64,000 bases of DNA. Origin: Salinadaptatus halalkaliphilus. GTDB lineage: Archaea > Halobacteriota > Halobacteria > Halobacteriales > Natrialbaceae. The position numbers and the translations under genes are program-made. The stretch's first letter is position 1, and each line of letters begins with the position of its first letter. Shown piece after piece: positions 8,732 to 17,842 of the stretch. The stretch covers positions 28,918 to 92,917 of the forward strand of contig NZ_RBZW01000066.1 of NCBI RefSeq assembly GCF_006543045.1, in the 5' to 3' direction. Below the pieces are notes generated by a model. It was not told the DNA's origin. It did no database searches and was given only the letters and a program-made list of their open reading frames with translations.

Positions 8732-9195
8732 ACACCAATTAAAGACCTTCCACTACCAAGATGCAATATTGGAATTCTCGAGTTAGCATCGGCGTACAGC
8801 CATCGGCGACGCATCGTCTCGAGCATTGTCGTCTCCGCACTCCGACGCTCAGGGTATCGTCTCCGTATCCTGACGCAATCAGGGGCAGCAACACGGCGGT
8901 ATCTCCCCGGCGGCTTCGCGATTCGCGTCCGCTCTGTTCATACGGTTTACTGTACGTCATTTCCGGCCCAGCCGCGACCCGGGCGGCGGGTGCGCCGGTT
9001 GACTCGCTTCGCTCCTCGACCGAGGCTCGTCTCACACAGTTCGACTCACCGCCGGGACATCGGTACAGTAATCCGTATCAGTCCTCGGTTCCGATCAACA
9101 GCGTGTCGGAACGCTCGTCGCTCACGCGAAAGGCGGGACCGCTCTCGCTGTCGACGGTAGCTTGCGGGTGTGTCGACACTCCGACGGGCGACCGA
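8732..9195. other. long intergenic stretch without a convincing gene
   Basis: About 460 bases between the YbaK-type gene and the His-rich lipoprotein. Apart from an interrupted copy of the 86-bp palindrome family at 8938-9080 I see only a possible 33-codon reading frame on the minus strand (GTG at 9179, stop at 9078). It is too short to call, but its TGA again belongs to the palindrome. The long plus-strand frame across this area has no protein-like composition. Confidence 0.5.
8938..9080. repeat. palindromic repeat family A, interrupted copy
   Basis: The left end reads TCATACGGTTTACTGTACGT and the right end GGTACAGTAATCCGTATCA, as in the 86-bp copies elsewhere. About 57 extra bases (roughly 9001-9061) separate the two halves just past the GC-rich centre, giving 143 bp. 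Confidence 0.75.
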
Positions 9196-9672
9196 TCACT
9201 CAGCGACCGTTGCGGGCTCGCCGTCTGCAAACTCGCACAGTCGGTCGGGATCGATCGGAAACACCGTCTGTGGCGTCCCTGCGGCGGCCCAGACGGTATC
9301 GTACTCGAGCAAGGTTTCGTCGACGACGACTGGAACGGATCGGTCGTGACAGAACGGCGGGACCCCGCCGATCGACCAGCCGAGTTCCGATTTGATCCGG
9401 TCGGCCTCGGCCATCGAGACGGCGTGTGCCGGCGCGTCGACGGCCGCGGCGAGCGCGGACTCGTTGACTCGATTTGCCCCGCTGGTGACCGACACCACGA
9501 GCGAGTCGTCGGCGTCGAAGACGAGCGAACTGGCGATCTGGCCGACATCGCAGCCGACCGCCTCGGCGGCGTCGGCGGCCGTCTTCGTCCCGTCGGGAAA
9601 CTCCTCGACGGCCGGATCGAAATCGTAGCCTTCGCGTGCGCGCTCGACGAATACGGTCGCTCGTTCGTGCAT
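9196..9672 (-). CDS. YbaK/EbsC-type aminoacyl-tRNA deacylase
   Basis: A 158-residue single-domain protein of the YbaK/ProX-like editing family, which hydrolyses mischarged aminoacyl-tRNA (Cys-tRNA-Pro or Ala-tRNA-Pro in characterised members). The pattern is clear: the KTAADAAEAVGCDVGQIASS helix, the catalytic-lysine-containing helix (ADRIKSELGWSIGGVPPF) with the family GxxxGGVPPF turn, and a final TVFPIDPDRL strand. Length is normal for the family. It is stand-alone, not fused to a synthetase, so which tRNA it edits is open. Confidence 0.85.
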   Translation of the reverse strand: MHERATVFVERAREGYDFDPAVEEFPDGTKTAADAAEAVGCDVGQIASSLVFDADDSLVVSVTSGANRVNESALAAAVDAPAHAVSMAEADRIKSELGWSIGGVPPFCHDRSVPVVVDETLLEYDTVWAAAGTPQTVFPIDPDRLCEFADGEPATVAE

Positions 9673-9705
9673 CGCGTTGCCGTTTCGGGCGGGGAGTAAA
9701 AAACC

Positions 9706-10128
9706 TCACTCGAGCGAGACCGTCAACCGGACACCGTCGCGACGACGGTACGCCACCGGTTCGTCGGCCGAACCGGAACGAACGACATCGAAAACGTCGA
9801 AGCGAACGACGAGTCGCCCCGGCTCGATCGTGGCTCGCAGTATCGGGCCACGGCTCGTCACCACGACGTAGGGCGGACCGGCGACCGGCTGTGCCTGGAG
9901 GGCGTAACCGGTCGCCGCGACGACGTCTGCGAGCACGCGTGGCAACCGAGACAACAGGCCGGATTCCTCGAGGGCGGCCTCCAATCGCGCCGTCACGGCC
10001 CCGCGGTCGGTCGTCCGGGACGAGTCCCAGGGGTCGGCGACCGCATCGCCACAGCGGTCGATCGCAGCGACGACCTCGTCGTGTTCGGCCTGCAACCGGC
10101 GCCGGGCGGCCCGCACTGGCTGTGACAC
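9706..10128 (-). CDS. conserved haloarchaeal-type hypothetical protein
   Basis: A 140-residue soluble protein with an N-terminal helical, possibly coiled-coil part (1-75, many Arg/Glu/Ala, including QAEHDEVVAAIDRC) and a C-terminal beta-rich part ending VRLTVSLE. No catalytic motif is visible and I do not recognise a family. Composition and codon usage match the neighbours, so it is likely a real gene. It is followed on the same strand by the YbaK-type gene after 33 bases, so the two may be co-transcribed. Confidence 0.6.
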   Translation of the reverse strand: MSQPVRAARRRLQAEHDEVVAAIDRCGDAVADPWDSSRTTDRGAVTARLEAALEESGLLSRLPRVLADVVAATGYALQAQPVAGPPYVVVTSRGPILRATIEPGRLVVRFDVFDVVRSGSADEPVAYRRRDGVRLTVSLE

Positions 10129-10237
10129 GACTGCCAGTGGGACCGCGGGCTACTACAAGCTCTCGACTCGCCGTCGCCGAAGCCATCGTCGCGCCGACGA
10201 TCGCGGTCGGATCGCCGCCGTCAGCGTCTCGAGGCGC

Positions 10238-11359
10238 CTACAGGTGGCCCGCAAGCGTCCAAAGGATCCACGATCCGCCGCCGATCAGGCCGACACCCGC
10301 GATAGCACAGCCACATATCGTCCGACGAACGTGACATCCCATCTGGTGTTCACAACCAGGTGTCAGGACGAACTCCGACGCCGTCTTTCCGGCCGTAATC
10401 ACCGGCAGATCGGCCGTCTCGTTCGGGATCGACGGCGATTCGGCGTCCACATCGGCGACGCCCACCACCGTCACCGCCTCGCCCGGCTCGAGCGTCGCCT
10501 CGTGGTAGACCCAGTCCCGGTCGGTACGCTCGAGGCCGCTCGTCTCGCGAAGCGCGGAGACGATCCCCCTCGGCGTTGGCTCGTCACCGGGGACGGCAGC
10601 CGAGGCCGATCGCTCGAGGCGCAGTTGCGCGTCGGTCGGATCGACAACGACCCGCCCCGAATCGTCCCGCAGGGCAAACGGTCGCCGGCGATCCGTGAGT
10701 TGCTCGCTCCCCTCGGCCAGTGACGCAATCGGATCGCTCGAGCGACGCTGGCTCGAGCCCGTCGTCTGAGTCGAATCGGTCGACCGACCGCCGCTCGCGA
10801 GCGGATCGAACGTCGAGGACTCCTGAAACGTCGTACGAGTTCCCGACAGCTGGTAACAGACGGACTCGGCGTCGCTGATGGGTGCCTCGAGTGGCTCGGT
10901 GAGCGCTTCGATCCGGCCCGACACCAGCACGCGCCCGGCGTCGACGGTGGCTGCGTCGACCGGCTCGGTTCGGCTCACGGTGAGGAACAGACGAAGATTC
11001 GTCAGCACGCCGCCCAGGAAGTAGAAGCCGGCGCCGACGAGCAACCCACCGGCCGTGAAGACGAAGAGGACGGAGCGCCGTCGTCGGAGGACCCCATCGC
11101 CACCGATCGGAAACTGGCCGACCGCAAACGGCAGCCAGACGACGAGGACGGCAAGCAGCATCAACGCACCGTAGAGACGCGGGCTCATGTGGACGCGGCG
11201 GTCGACCCACTCGACACCCGTCCGGGCGTCGTCCTGCCAGGTCGCGAGGCCGGCGACGAGCACCCAGACGTGTAACAACAGCACCAGCGCGATGATATCG
11301 AGGCCGGTTATGGTCGCAGCTGGCAGCGGCGGCTGCACGACCGATCGGTGGAGAACCAT
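10238..11359 (-). CDS. membrane protein with GIDE-like (BAM/E3-ligase-associated) domain
   Basis: A 373-residue protein with about three N-terminal membrane segments (20-40, 62-80, 97-118), a soluble region and a C-terminal membrane segment (about 350-370). The soluble part (about 140-320) has the pattern of the GIDE domain known from MUL1/MAPL-like proteins. That pattern is a strand RVLVSGRIEALTEPLEAP, a central C-Y pair (ESVCYQ), RRPFALRDDSGRVVVDP and a later YHEATLEPGEAVTVVGVA strand. There is no RING finger. A 50-residue Ser/Arg-rich insert (about 185-235) lies inside the domain. The archaeal function of such proteins is unknown. Confidence 0.6.
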   Translation of the reverse strand: MVLHRSVVQPPLPAATITGLDIIALVLLLHVWVLVAGLATWQDDARTGVEWVDRRVHMSPRLYGALMLLAVLVVWLPFAVGQFPIGGDGVLRRRRSVLFVFTAGGLLVGAGFYFLGGVLTNLRLFLTVSRTEPVDAATVDAGRVLVSGRIEALTEPLEAPISDAESVCYQLSGTRTTFQESSTFDPLASGGRSTDSTQTTGSSQRRSSDPIASLAEGSEQLTDRRRPFALRDDSGRVVVDPTDAQLRLERSASAAVPGDEPTPRGIVSALRETSGLERTDRDWVYHEATLEPGEAVTVVGVADVDAESPSIPNETADLPVITAGKTASEFVLTPGCEHQMGCHVRRTICGCAIAGVGLIGGGSWILWTLAGHL

Positions 11360-11377
11360 CGTACGGTACGCCCGCTT

Positions 11378-11761
11378 TCAGGCGATCTGGTCTTCGTAGT
11401 CGGCGGCAGTCAGCAGCGCCTCGAGTTCGGCCGTGTCGTCGGCGTCGATCTCGAGCATCCAGCCGTCGCCGAAGGGATCGTCGTTGACGAGTTCGGGCGC
11501 GTCGAACAGTGCCTCGTTGACGCCGACGACTTCGCCGCTTACCGGTGCGTAGAGATCGGAGACGGCTTTGATCGATTCCACGACGCCGAACTCGCCCTCC
11601 TGGGAGACCGTCTCCCCCTCGTCGGGCAGTTCGACGAAGACAACGTCGCCGAGTTCGTCCTGTGCGAAGTCCGTGATGCCGACGCGGACGACGCCGTCGT
11701 CTTCGTGTGCCCACTCGTGCGATTCTAGATACCGTCGATCCTCAGGAATGTCGAAGCTCAT
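11378..11761 (-). CDS. gcvH: glycine cleavage system H protein
   Basis: A 127-residue lipoyl carrier protein of the glycine cleavage complex. The lipoyl-attachment Lys is K65 in [10 protein letters not shown], in the usual beta hairpin. The H protein shuttles the methylamine intermediate from the P protein to the T protein and electrons to the L protein. Its ATG overlaps the gcvT stop by 4 bases (ATGA), so T and H are made from one mRNA. The P-protein genes are not in this window immediately downstream. Confidence 0.93.
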   Translation of the reverse strand: MSFDIPEDRRYLESHEWAHEDDGVVRVGITDFAQDELGDVVFVELPDEGETVSQEGEFGVVESIKAVSDLYAPVSGEVVGVNEALFDAPELVNDDPFGDGWMLEIDADDTAELEALLTAADYEDQIA

Positions 11762-12900
11762 TGTACTGTTTCGATGAACGGAGTCGTTTCAACCCTTGCT
11801 TTCTTCGATTGACCGCGAACGACGACCTGCAGGGTCGTCCCCGGCTCCGCGTACTCGGTCGGGACGTAGCCCAGGCCGATCGGGCGCTCGAGCGTCGGGC
11901 TCATCGTGCCGCTGGTGATCGTGCCAACGACGCGGCCGTCGGTGTTCGTGATGTCGTAGCCGTGTCGCGGGACGCCGCGATCGATCAACTGGATGCCGAC
12001 GAGTTGCTCTTCGGTCTCCGACTCCTCGAGACGTGCCAACGCGTCGCTGCCGACGAAGTCGGTCTCGAGTGCGACCACAAAGCCGATGCCGGCCTCGTAG
12101 GGCGTCCGCGGGTCCGTCTCGTAGTCGAAGTCCTGTCCGGCCAGCAACAAGCCGGCTTCGATTCGAAGCGTATCGCGTGCGCCGAGTCCACACGGTTGGC
12201 AGTCGAACGCCGACCAGAGTTGCTCGGCCGCCGACCAGGGGACGATCAGTTCGAATCCATCTTCGCCGGTGTAGCCCGTTCGAGCGATCCAGCACTCCAC
12301 GCCCTCGACCGTCACGTACCGGGCCGTAAACCGCTCGAGGTCGGCGACCGATTCGTCGGTCCGGCCCTCGACCGACTCGACCGCGTTCGGCCCCTGGACG
12401 GCGAACATCGCGTACTCGTCGGTTCGGTTGTCCACGGTCGCCTCGAGGTCCCACTCGTTGCGGTGCTCGACCCACCGCTCGTGGATGGCCTCGTCGGCGC
12501 CGGCGTTCGGGACGAAGAGGTACGTCGGATCGCCACTGTGGTCCTCGCCCTCGCGACTCTCTGTTGCCGGTTCGTCGCCTGCATCGGGGAGCCGATAGAC
12601 GACCGTGTCGTCGATGATAGAGCCGTCTTCGTCGGTGATCGTCGCGTACTGTGCGTCGCCGACCCCCAGCCGGCTGACATCGTTCGAAGTAAGTCGTTGC
12701 ATCAACACCGTTGCGTCCGGCCCGCTGACGTGGATCTGGCCCATATGCGAGACATCGAAGATCCCGACATCGTCCCGGACGGCCGCGTGTTCGGCCCGAA
12801 TCGAGTCGAACTCGACGGGCATATCCCAGCCGCCAAACTCCGTGAACTTCGCACCACGCTCGTCGTGTGTCCCACGTAACGGCGGCGTCTGAAGCGGCAT
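11758..12900 (-). CDS. gcvT: glycine cleavage system T protein (aminomethyltransferase)
   Basis: A 380-residue aminomethyltransferase. It releases ammonia from the aminomethyl-lipoyl H protein and passes the one-carbon unit to tetrahydrofolate (or the haloarchaeal folate). Visible signatures: [16 protein letters not shown] near the N-terminus, [28 protein letters not shown] (about 215-228), and the C-terminal [15 protein letters not shown] barrel. Length is normal. It is the first gene of a gcvTH pair and is divergent from the aldehyde dehydrogenase gene. Confidence 0.93.
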   Translation of the reverse strand: MPLQTPPLRGTHDERGAKFTEFGGWDMPVEFDSIRAEHAAVRDDVGIFDVSHMGQIHVSGPDATVLMQRLTSNDVSRLGVGDAQYATITDEDGSIIDDTVVYRLPDAGDEPATESREGEDHSGDPTYLFVPNAGADEAIHERWVEHRNEWDLEATVDNRTDEYAMFAVQGPNAVESVEGRTDESVADLERFTARYVTVEGVECWIARTGYTGEDGFELIVPWSAAEQLWSAFDCQPCGLGARDTLRIEAGLLLAGQDFDYETDPRTPYEAGIGFVVALETDFVGSDALARLEESETEEQLVGIQLIDRGVPRHGYDITNTDGRVVGTITSGTMSPTLERPIGLGYVPTEYAEPGTTLQVVVRGQSKKARVETTPFIETVQ

Positions 12901-13029
12901 ACTCGAGATATCTCTCCCGGAGTAGTAATGTCTTTTCGTCGCTGTGGCTGCTGTCGCCCGAGCAGTCGTGCTGGCCGAACGAGTAAATCACTTCCAATTA
13001 CAACACCGTTTCCACAGGCACGATATTGG

Positions 13030-13043
13030 CAAACATATTTACC
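13030..13043 (+). promoter_or_regulatory. TATA-like box of the aldehyde dehydrogenase gene
   Basis: The AT-rich box CATATTTACC is centred about 31 bases before the ATG at 13069, the spacing for a nearly leaderless transcript. It supports the 13069 start over the upstream in-frame codon at 12928. Confidence 0.4.
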
Positions 13044-13068
13044 CGAAACAAACGGGACTAGAATCGGA

Positions 13069-14547
13069 ATGAGCACACTAGATCTCGACCCAACGTCCGA
13101 TTGGGGCCGCATTTACGTCGACGGAGCGTGGCGTGAGGCGACCGGCGGTGAGACGATTCCCGTCGATAATCCGGCGAAACAGGAAGCGTTTACGTCCGTC
13201 CCCGCAGCGACCGTCGAAGATGTCGACGCGGCCTACGAGGCGGCCGACCGGGCCCAGTCCGACTGGGCGGCTACGTCTCGCGAGGAGCGCGATGAAATCG
13301 TCCAGAACATGCTCGATCTGCTCAATGGCCACTACGACGAGGTTACAAGCCTGTTAGCGACCGAAGCCGGCACACCACAGTTCCGTGCCACGGCCGAGTT
13401 CGCGACCGCTACCGGTGACCTCGAGATGGCCCGTTCCCTCGAGATGCCTGACGAAGACATCCGTCAATCGACGTCGATCCCGGACAAGGACAACCACGTC
13501 GTCTACGAACCGGTCGGCGTCGTCGGCGTCATCTCGCCGTGGAACTTTCCCCTGCATCTCTCCTTGCGCGCGGTCGCTCCGGCGATCGCACTCGGTAACA
13601 CCGTCGTGCTCAAACCAGCGACGGACACGCCGATTACGGGCGGATTGCTCATCGCGAAGCTCTGTGCGGCCGCGGGCGTCCCCGACGGCGTCGTCAACGT
13701 CGTCACCGGCCGCGGCTCCGAAATCGGCGACCGCGTCGTCGAGCACCCGGCGGCACGCGTGATTTCCTTTACCGGTTCGACCGGTGTCGGCAAACAGGTC
13801 GCCGCACAAGCCGGCGAGAACCTCGCGCTGCCGGCACTCGAACTCGGTGGCAACGCCCCCTTCGTCGTCACCGACGAGGTCGACCTCGAGCAGGCCGCGA
13901 AAGCCGGTGCGTTCGGCTCCTTCTTCCACCAGGGCCAGGTCTGTATCTCGATCAACCGCCATCTCGTCCACGAGTCGCGCTACGACGAGTACGTCGACCG
14001 GCTCGTCGCCCACGCCGCGTCGCTCGTGAGCGGGGACCCCGCCGAGGACGAATCGGTCACCTTCGGCCCGGTCCAAAACGAGACTCAGCGCGAGGACGTT
14101 CTGGCGTTCGTCGAGGAGTCGATCGAGGCCGGCGCGACGCTCGAGACCGGCGGCGAGGCCGAGGGGCTGTTCGTCGAGCCGACGGTCCTGTCTGACTGTA
14201 CGAACGACATGGCCGCCGCGTGCAACGAGCACTTCGGTCCGGTCGCACCCGTCATCCCCTTCGAGGACGATGCGGAAGCGATCGAACTGGCCAACGACAC
14301 CGAGTACGGGCTCTCCTCGGCGGTGTTTTGCGAGGACGAAAGGCGCGCTCGAGAGCTCGCGGACCGGATCGAGGCGGGCATGGTCCACATCAACGATCAG
14401 CCGATCAACGAAGACCACAACGCGCCCTTCGGCGGCGTCAAACAGTCCGGTCTCGGGCGCTATCACGGCGAGTGGATCCGCCGGGAACTGACCGAACCGA
14501 AGTGGATCTCGGTCCAGTACGAGGATCGAGACTACCTCGTGTTCTAG
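13069..14547 (+). CDS. NAD(P)-dependent aldehyde dehydrogenase
   Basis: A 492-residue ALDH-superfamily enzyme that oxidises an aldehyde to the acid. Catalytic residues are in place: Asn159 (SPWNFPLHLS), Lys182 (LKPATDTP), Glu258 (LELGGNAP) and the nucleophile Cys292 (GQVCISINR). The glycine-rich FTGSTGVGKQ motif is at 234-243. The C-terminus (QSGLGRYHGEWIRRELT) resembles the vanillin/benzaldehyde dehydrogenase branch, suggesting an aromatic or semialdehyde substrate, but this is only a resemblance. The start is the ATG at 13069, matching the family N-terminus (DWGRIYVDGAW). Confidence 0.88.
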   Translation: MSTLDLDPTSDWGRIYVDGAWREATGGETIPVDNPAKQEAFTSVPAATVEDVDAAYEAADRAQSDWAATSREERDEIVQNMLDLLNGHYDEVTSLLATEAGTPQFRATAEFATATGDLEMARSLEMPDEDIRQSTSIPDKDNHVVYEPVGVVGVISPWNFPLHLSLRAVAPAIALGNTVVLKPATDTPITGGLLIAKLCAAAGVPDGVVNVVTGRGSEIGDRVVEHPAARVISFTGSTGVGKQVAAQAGENLALPALELGGNAPFVVTDEVDLEQAAKAGAFGSFFHQGQVCISINRHLVHESRYDEYVDRLVAHAASLVSGDPAEDESVTFGPVQNETQREDVLAFVEESIEAGATLETGGEAEGLFVEPTVLSDCTNDMAAACNEHFGPVAPVIPFEDDAEAIELANDTEYGLSSAVFCEDERRARELADRIEAGMVHINDQPINEDHNAPFGGVKQSGLGRYHGEWIRRELTEPKWISVQYEDRDYLVF

Positions 14548-14590
14548 ACCGGATCGGACCGGGACGACGACGCGAATCTGCTCTCGCTCG

Positions 14591-16837
14591 TCACCTCCCC
14601 TTTTCGTCGATCGTCAGCCGGTAGCTTCCGCTCCCGTCCTCGGCGTAGACGAGAATCGTCACCGAATCGTCGTCCGAGACGTCGATCGTCACCGCTTCGT
14701 CGGCACCACTGCCCGTCGAGGCTTCGTGGTAGCTCGAGCGCGAGGGGTAACTGCCGTCGCGACGGACATAGAGGTCGAAATCGGCGTTTGCGGGGCCGTC
14801 GATCGAGATCGTGAGTTCGCAGGGCTCGTCCGTCTTAAACGAGTAGGTCCATCGATCCCTGTATCCCCACCAGCCGCTGGTGAGTGTTCCCTGAGTCGAT
14901 GTCGTCTCCGTCTCCGTGCCACACTCGCGCTCGGCGGCGTCGGTCGTCACCTCGAGCGTCGCGGGATCCGTTTCGACGCCGTCGGGGCCGACCGCGCTGA
15001 CGCCAAGTTCGTATGTCGTCTCCGGCTCGAGGTCCTCGACGGTCGCACCCGCGTCGGTCGTCTTGACCGCGGCGTCGCCGTCGACGGCGACGACGTAGGA
15101 CGCGGCGTTGGGATCGGACTGCCACTCGAGCTCGATCCGGGTTTCATCGACGGCGACAGCCTCGAGTTCCTCGGGCGGTGCTGGCTGTTCGAGGTCGTCG
15201 TCATCGTCCTCGTCGTCTTCGTCGTCCCCGCCAGTTTCCTTGATGATTTCCTCGGGTGACAGCCGTTCGCCGCCGAGCTCGAGCCAGGTAACGTCGGGTT
15301 GATCGAGGTCGATCGAGGTCACTGGGCCGTCGACGGTGAAGGCGTCCCCGTGTCCGCCGCCGGTAATGCCGCTTACGTCCCACGTGCCGTCGTCTTCGTC
15401 GATGGTGTCGACGCCGGAGTAGGTCCCACCTTCGATGTTCCCGCCGGAGGGGCTCTCGTAAGGCGCGTCGGCGAACTCGACGGGGCCGTCGGCTGTGAAC
15501 TCGTACTCGGCGAGGTACGCGTCCGGTTCGGTCACGACCGCGAGCAGGTTGTTGGGGAGTTCGTCGCCGTCGTCGCCGTCGTCCTGTTCGTCTTCGTCGT
15601 TACCGTCGTCGGGCTCGTGCCCGTCGGGAACGGTGTTGACGGCAGCGCCGGCGTCGACGCGGCCGTGGCCTTGTGCGTACGACGATAACCCGATGTCGGT
15701 GGCCGTTTCTTGGAGGTGCTCGCGCAGTTCCTCGCTCGAGAGGTCGGGGAACCGAGAGCGGACGAGCCCGGCGACGCCGGCAACGACCGGGGCTGCCATC
15801 GACGTCCCGGTGGCGTACGTGTAGTTGTCGTACAGTGTCGTCGAAAGGACGCCACTGCCCGGTGCCGTGAGGTCGATTTCGGGACCGCGGTTGGAGTAGG
15901 ACGCGAGGCGATCGTTCGAGGTAATCGCCGAGACGGCCACGACCGAGTTGTATGCGGCCGGGTAGGAGACACGTCCACCCTCGTTCCCGGCAGCCGCGAC
16001 GAGCAGACAGTCCTGACTGTACGCGTACGAACAGGCGTTTGCAAGCGTTCGCCAGCTGCTTGCCGAGCCCAGTGAGAGGTTGATAACGTCGGCTCCCTGG
16101 TCGGCCGACCACTGAATCGCGTCGGCGATGTCCGCCAGCGAGCCGGCACCGTTTGCGTTGAGCGCGCGGGCACTCAACATCGAACAGTTACTGACGCCCG
16201 CCTGGCCCGTTCCGTTGTTCGTTCCGGCACCGGCGATGCCGCCGACGATCGTGCCGTGTGTTTCACTCGAGTTGACGGGGTAGGGATCGCTTCCGCGGCC
16301 GGCGAAGACCGCACCGATGCGGTCGTCCATGTTCTCGGCGATGTTCTCGTGGTCGTACTGGACCCCCTGGTCGACGATCGAGAGCACGACATCGGAATCA
16401 CCCCACGTTCGGTCCCACGCACCGTCGCAATCGACCTGCTGTGGAGCGTACTGCTGGGAGTAGTACGGGTCGTTGGGCGTCTCAAACGACTCGAGGGTCG
16501 CATTCTCCTCGACGTACTCGATGTCGTCGATGCCCTCGAGTGCGTCTAGTATCTGTGCTTTCGCTTCGTCCGGGGTGTTCTCGGGAAGCTCGATCGTTGC
16601 GTAGTGAAGCGTCTCGTTCGTGTGAACGACATCGCCGTCGCTGAGTGCTCGTGCAACGACGGCTTCAGTATCCGGAACCGATGCGGAGACGCCGACGAGC
16701 AATTCCGTCGCCGTCGACTGGTCGTCTGCATCCTCGCTCGCACTGGCGACACCGCTCGAGCCGAAAAAAGCACCGAAGAGTCCGGCCGCCTTGAGTACCG
16801 ACCGACGGTTACTATTCAGATCGTCGTCTGGTTGCAT
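14591..16837 (-). CDS. secreted subtilisin-like serine protease (halolysin type)
   Basis: A 748-residue S8 protease exported by Tat (RRSVLKAAG, Arg11-Arg12). Order: signal; I9-type propeptide (about 45-118); catalytic domain with Asp156 (LSIVDQGVQYDH), His194 (SSETHGTIVGG), oxyanion Asn285 (AAAGNEGG) and Ser346 (GTSMAAPVVAG); an acidic Asp/Glu linker; a beta-rich segment; a second acidic linker; a fibronectin-III-like domain (about 560-645); and a C-terminal PPC (pre-peptidase) domain with two cysteines (about 650-748). It is longer than classic halolysins because of the extra beta and FnIII modules, which may bind surfaces or polymers. It probably degrades extracellular protein and is likely processed after folding. 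Confidence 0.9.
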   Translation of the reverse strand: MQPDDDLNSNRRSVLKAAGLFGAFFGSSGVASASEDADDQSTATELLVGVSASVPDTEAVVARALSDGDVVHTNETLHYATIELPENTPDEAKAQILDALEGIDDIEYVEENATLESFETPNDPYYSQQYAPQQVDCDGAWDRTWGDSDVVLSIVDQGVQYDHENIAENMDDRIGAVFAGRGSDPYPVNSSETHGTIVGGIAGAGTNNGTGQAGVSNCSMLSARALNANGAGSLADIADAIQWSADQGADVINLSLGSASSWRTLANACSYAYSQDCLLVAAAGNEGGRVSYPAAYNSVVAVSAITSNDRLASYSNRGPEIDLTAPGSGVLSTTLYDNYTYATGTSMAAPVVAGVAGLVRSRFPDLSSEELREHLQETATDIGLSSYAQGHGRVDAGAAVNTVPDGHEPDDGNDEDEQDDGDDGDELPNNLLAVVTEPDAYLAEYEFTADGPVEFADAPYESPSGGNIEGGTYSGVDTIDEDDGTWDVSGITGGGHGDAFTVDGPVTSIDLDQPDVTWLELGGERLSPEEIIKETGGDDEDDEDDDDDLEQPAPPEELEAVAVDETRIELEWQSDPNAASYVVAVDGDAAVKTTDAGATVEDLEPETTYELGVSAVGPDGVETDPATLEVTTDAAERECGTETETTSTQGTLTSGWWGYRDRWTYSFKTDEPCELTISIDGPANADFDLYVRRDGSYPSRSSYHEASTGSGADEAVTIDVSDDDSVTILVYAEDGSGSYRLTIDEKGR

Positions 16838-17209
16838 ATAACGACAATCATCTGCTCCTGTAATTAGTAAAAACTTCTCGAACTATATCCCATTTATTTG
16901 TATATTCTTTCAACTATGTCCTGTCATTCACAACACTATTGGCATATAAAGCACGAACAAATGAATATCACGCCTTATTGGACGTTCGTTGAGCGATAAA
17001 CTGCTACTGCGTTTGTTATACTGTTGGACAGAACTATTCAACGATCGGTCGCAGTGCTGCGGCCGTCACCGCAAGGACGGCCGCGAATTCGCGACCGACG
17101 TTTCACTGACTTCTGTCCGACAGTATTAGATAGACAGGGGAGAACGCCCCCTTACAGTCGCTGCGGGAAGTTTCGCTACACCTTTCTTTCCCCGTGGCTA
17201 TCCCCGGGT
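16838..17209. other. intergenic region between halolysin and NYN genes
   Basis: About 370 bases. The first 160 are strikingly AT-rich for this genome and contain several TATA-like runs (CATTTATTTG, TATATTC) oriented away from the protease start, so they probably hold the divergent promoters. The rest is a family-B palindrome (17018-17126) and the upstream region of the NYN gene. I see no gene. Confidence 0.55.
17018..17126. repeat. palindromic repeat family B, copy 1
   Basis: An inverted repeat with ends ATACTGTTGGACAGAA and TTCTGTCCGACAGTAT and an inner GC-rich stem (CGGTCGCAGTGCTGCGGC against its imperfect complement) around a short ACCGCAAG loop. A second element with the same ends lies at 48530-48609. 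Confidence 0.7.
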
Positions 17210-17686
17210 ATGTTCGATACCGTTCGTGCCCGTCTCTCTCCGCGTGACACAGGAGACTCGGCCACACCGACGGTCGGATTGTTCGTCGACGGGCCGAACG
17301 TCTTTCGCGAGGAGTTCGACGTCGATATGAACGACCTTCGGACGGTCGCTACCGATCTCGGTCGGGTCGGCGTGTTGCGGCTCTATCTCGACGAACACGC
17401 TACCCCCGGTCTCATTCAGGCGGCCGAAGCTCGGGGCTTCGAGGTCGTCATCACGAGCGGCGACGTCGACGTCAAACTCGCCGTCGACGCAACGGCACTC
17501 GCTAGTGAGGGGACCTTCGATCGACTCGCGATCGCCTCGCGCGATACCGATTTCAAACCCGTCCTCGAGTACGCCGGCAAACGCGGCCTCGAGACGACGG
17601 CTATCGCTCCCGGCAGCTACGGTCGATCGGACGCCCTCCAGAACGCGGCCGACGACGCGATCACGCTGGAAAACGACACGCAGTGA
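17210..17686 (+). CDS. NYN-domain (PIN-like) protein
   Basis: A 158-residue protein with the NYN/PIN-like nuclease fold of the LabA/TIGR00288 type. The first acidic metal-site residue is in VGLFVDGPNVF (about 26-29), the second acidic region in SGDVDVKLAVDA, and the third in IASRDTDFKPVLEYA. This family is expected to cleave RNA with Mg2+, though most archaeal members are uncharacterised. The ATG at 17210 is used because the 62 codons upstream run through the family-B palindrome and are not protein-like. Confidence 0.8.
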   Translation: MFDTVRARLSPRDTGDSATPTVGLFVDGPNVFREEFDVDMNDLRTVATDLGRVGVLRLYLDEHATPGLIQAAEARGFEVVITSGDVDVKLAVDATALASEGTFDRLAIASRDTDFKPVLEYAGKRGLETTAIAPGSYGRSDALQNAADDAITLENDTQ

Positions 17687-17842
17687 TCTACAGCAGCTAC
17701 TGGACACGGTGGCTTGCTCGCGGCCTCTGTCGTCCCGACGATTCGGCCCACTCGCAAGGCAGTCGGCCACAGCGGGACCGACGGACATCGGTCCGTCTGT
17801 CCGACCAGCACCGTTATCAATCCGGTTCGAAAACGAGAGCGT

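Noticed and set aside
9078..9179. A 33-codon minus-strand frame ending in the palindrome TGA
   Set aside because: Too short and without homology that I can see to be called a gene; kept only as part of a finding.
8761..9699. A 312-codon plus-strand frame over the intergenic region and the YbaK-type gene
   Set aside because: It runs through the palindrome and the antisense of a real gene, with no protein-like pattern.
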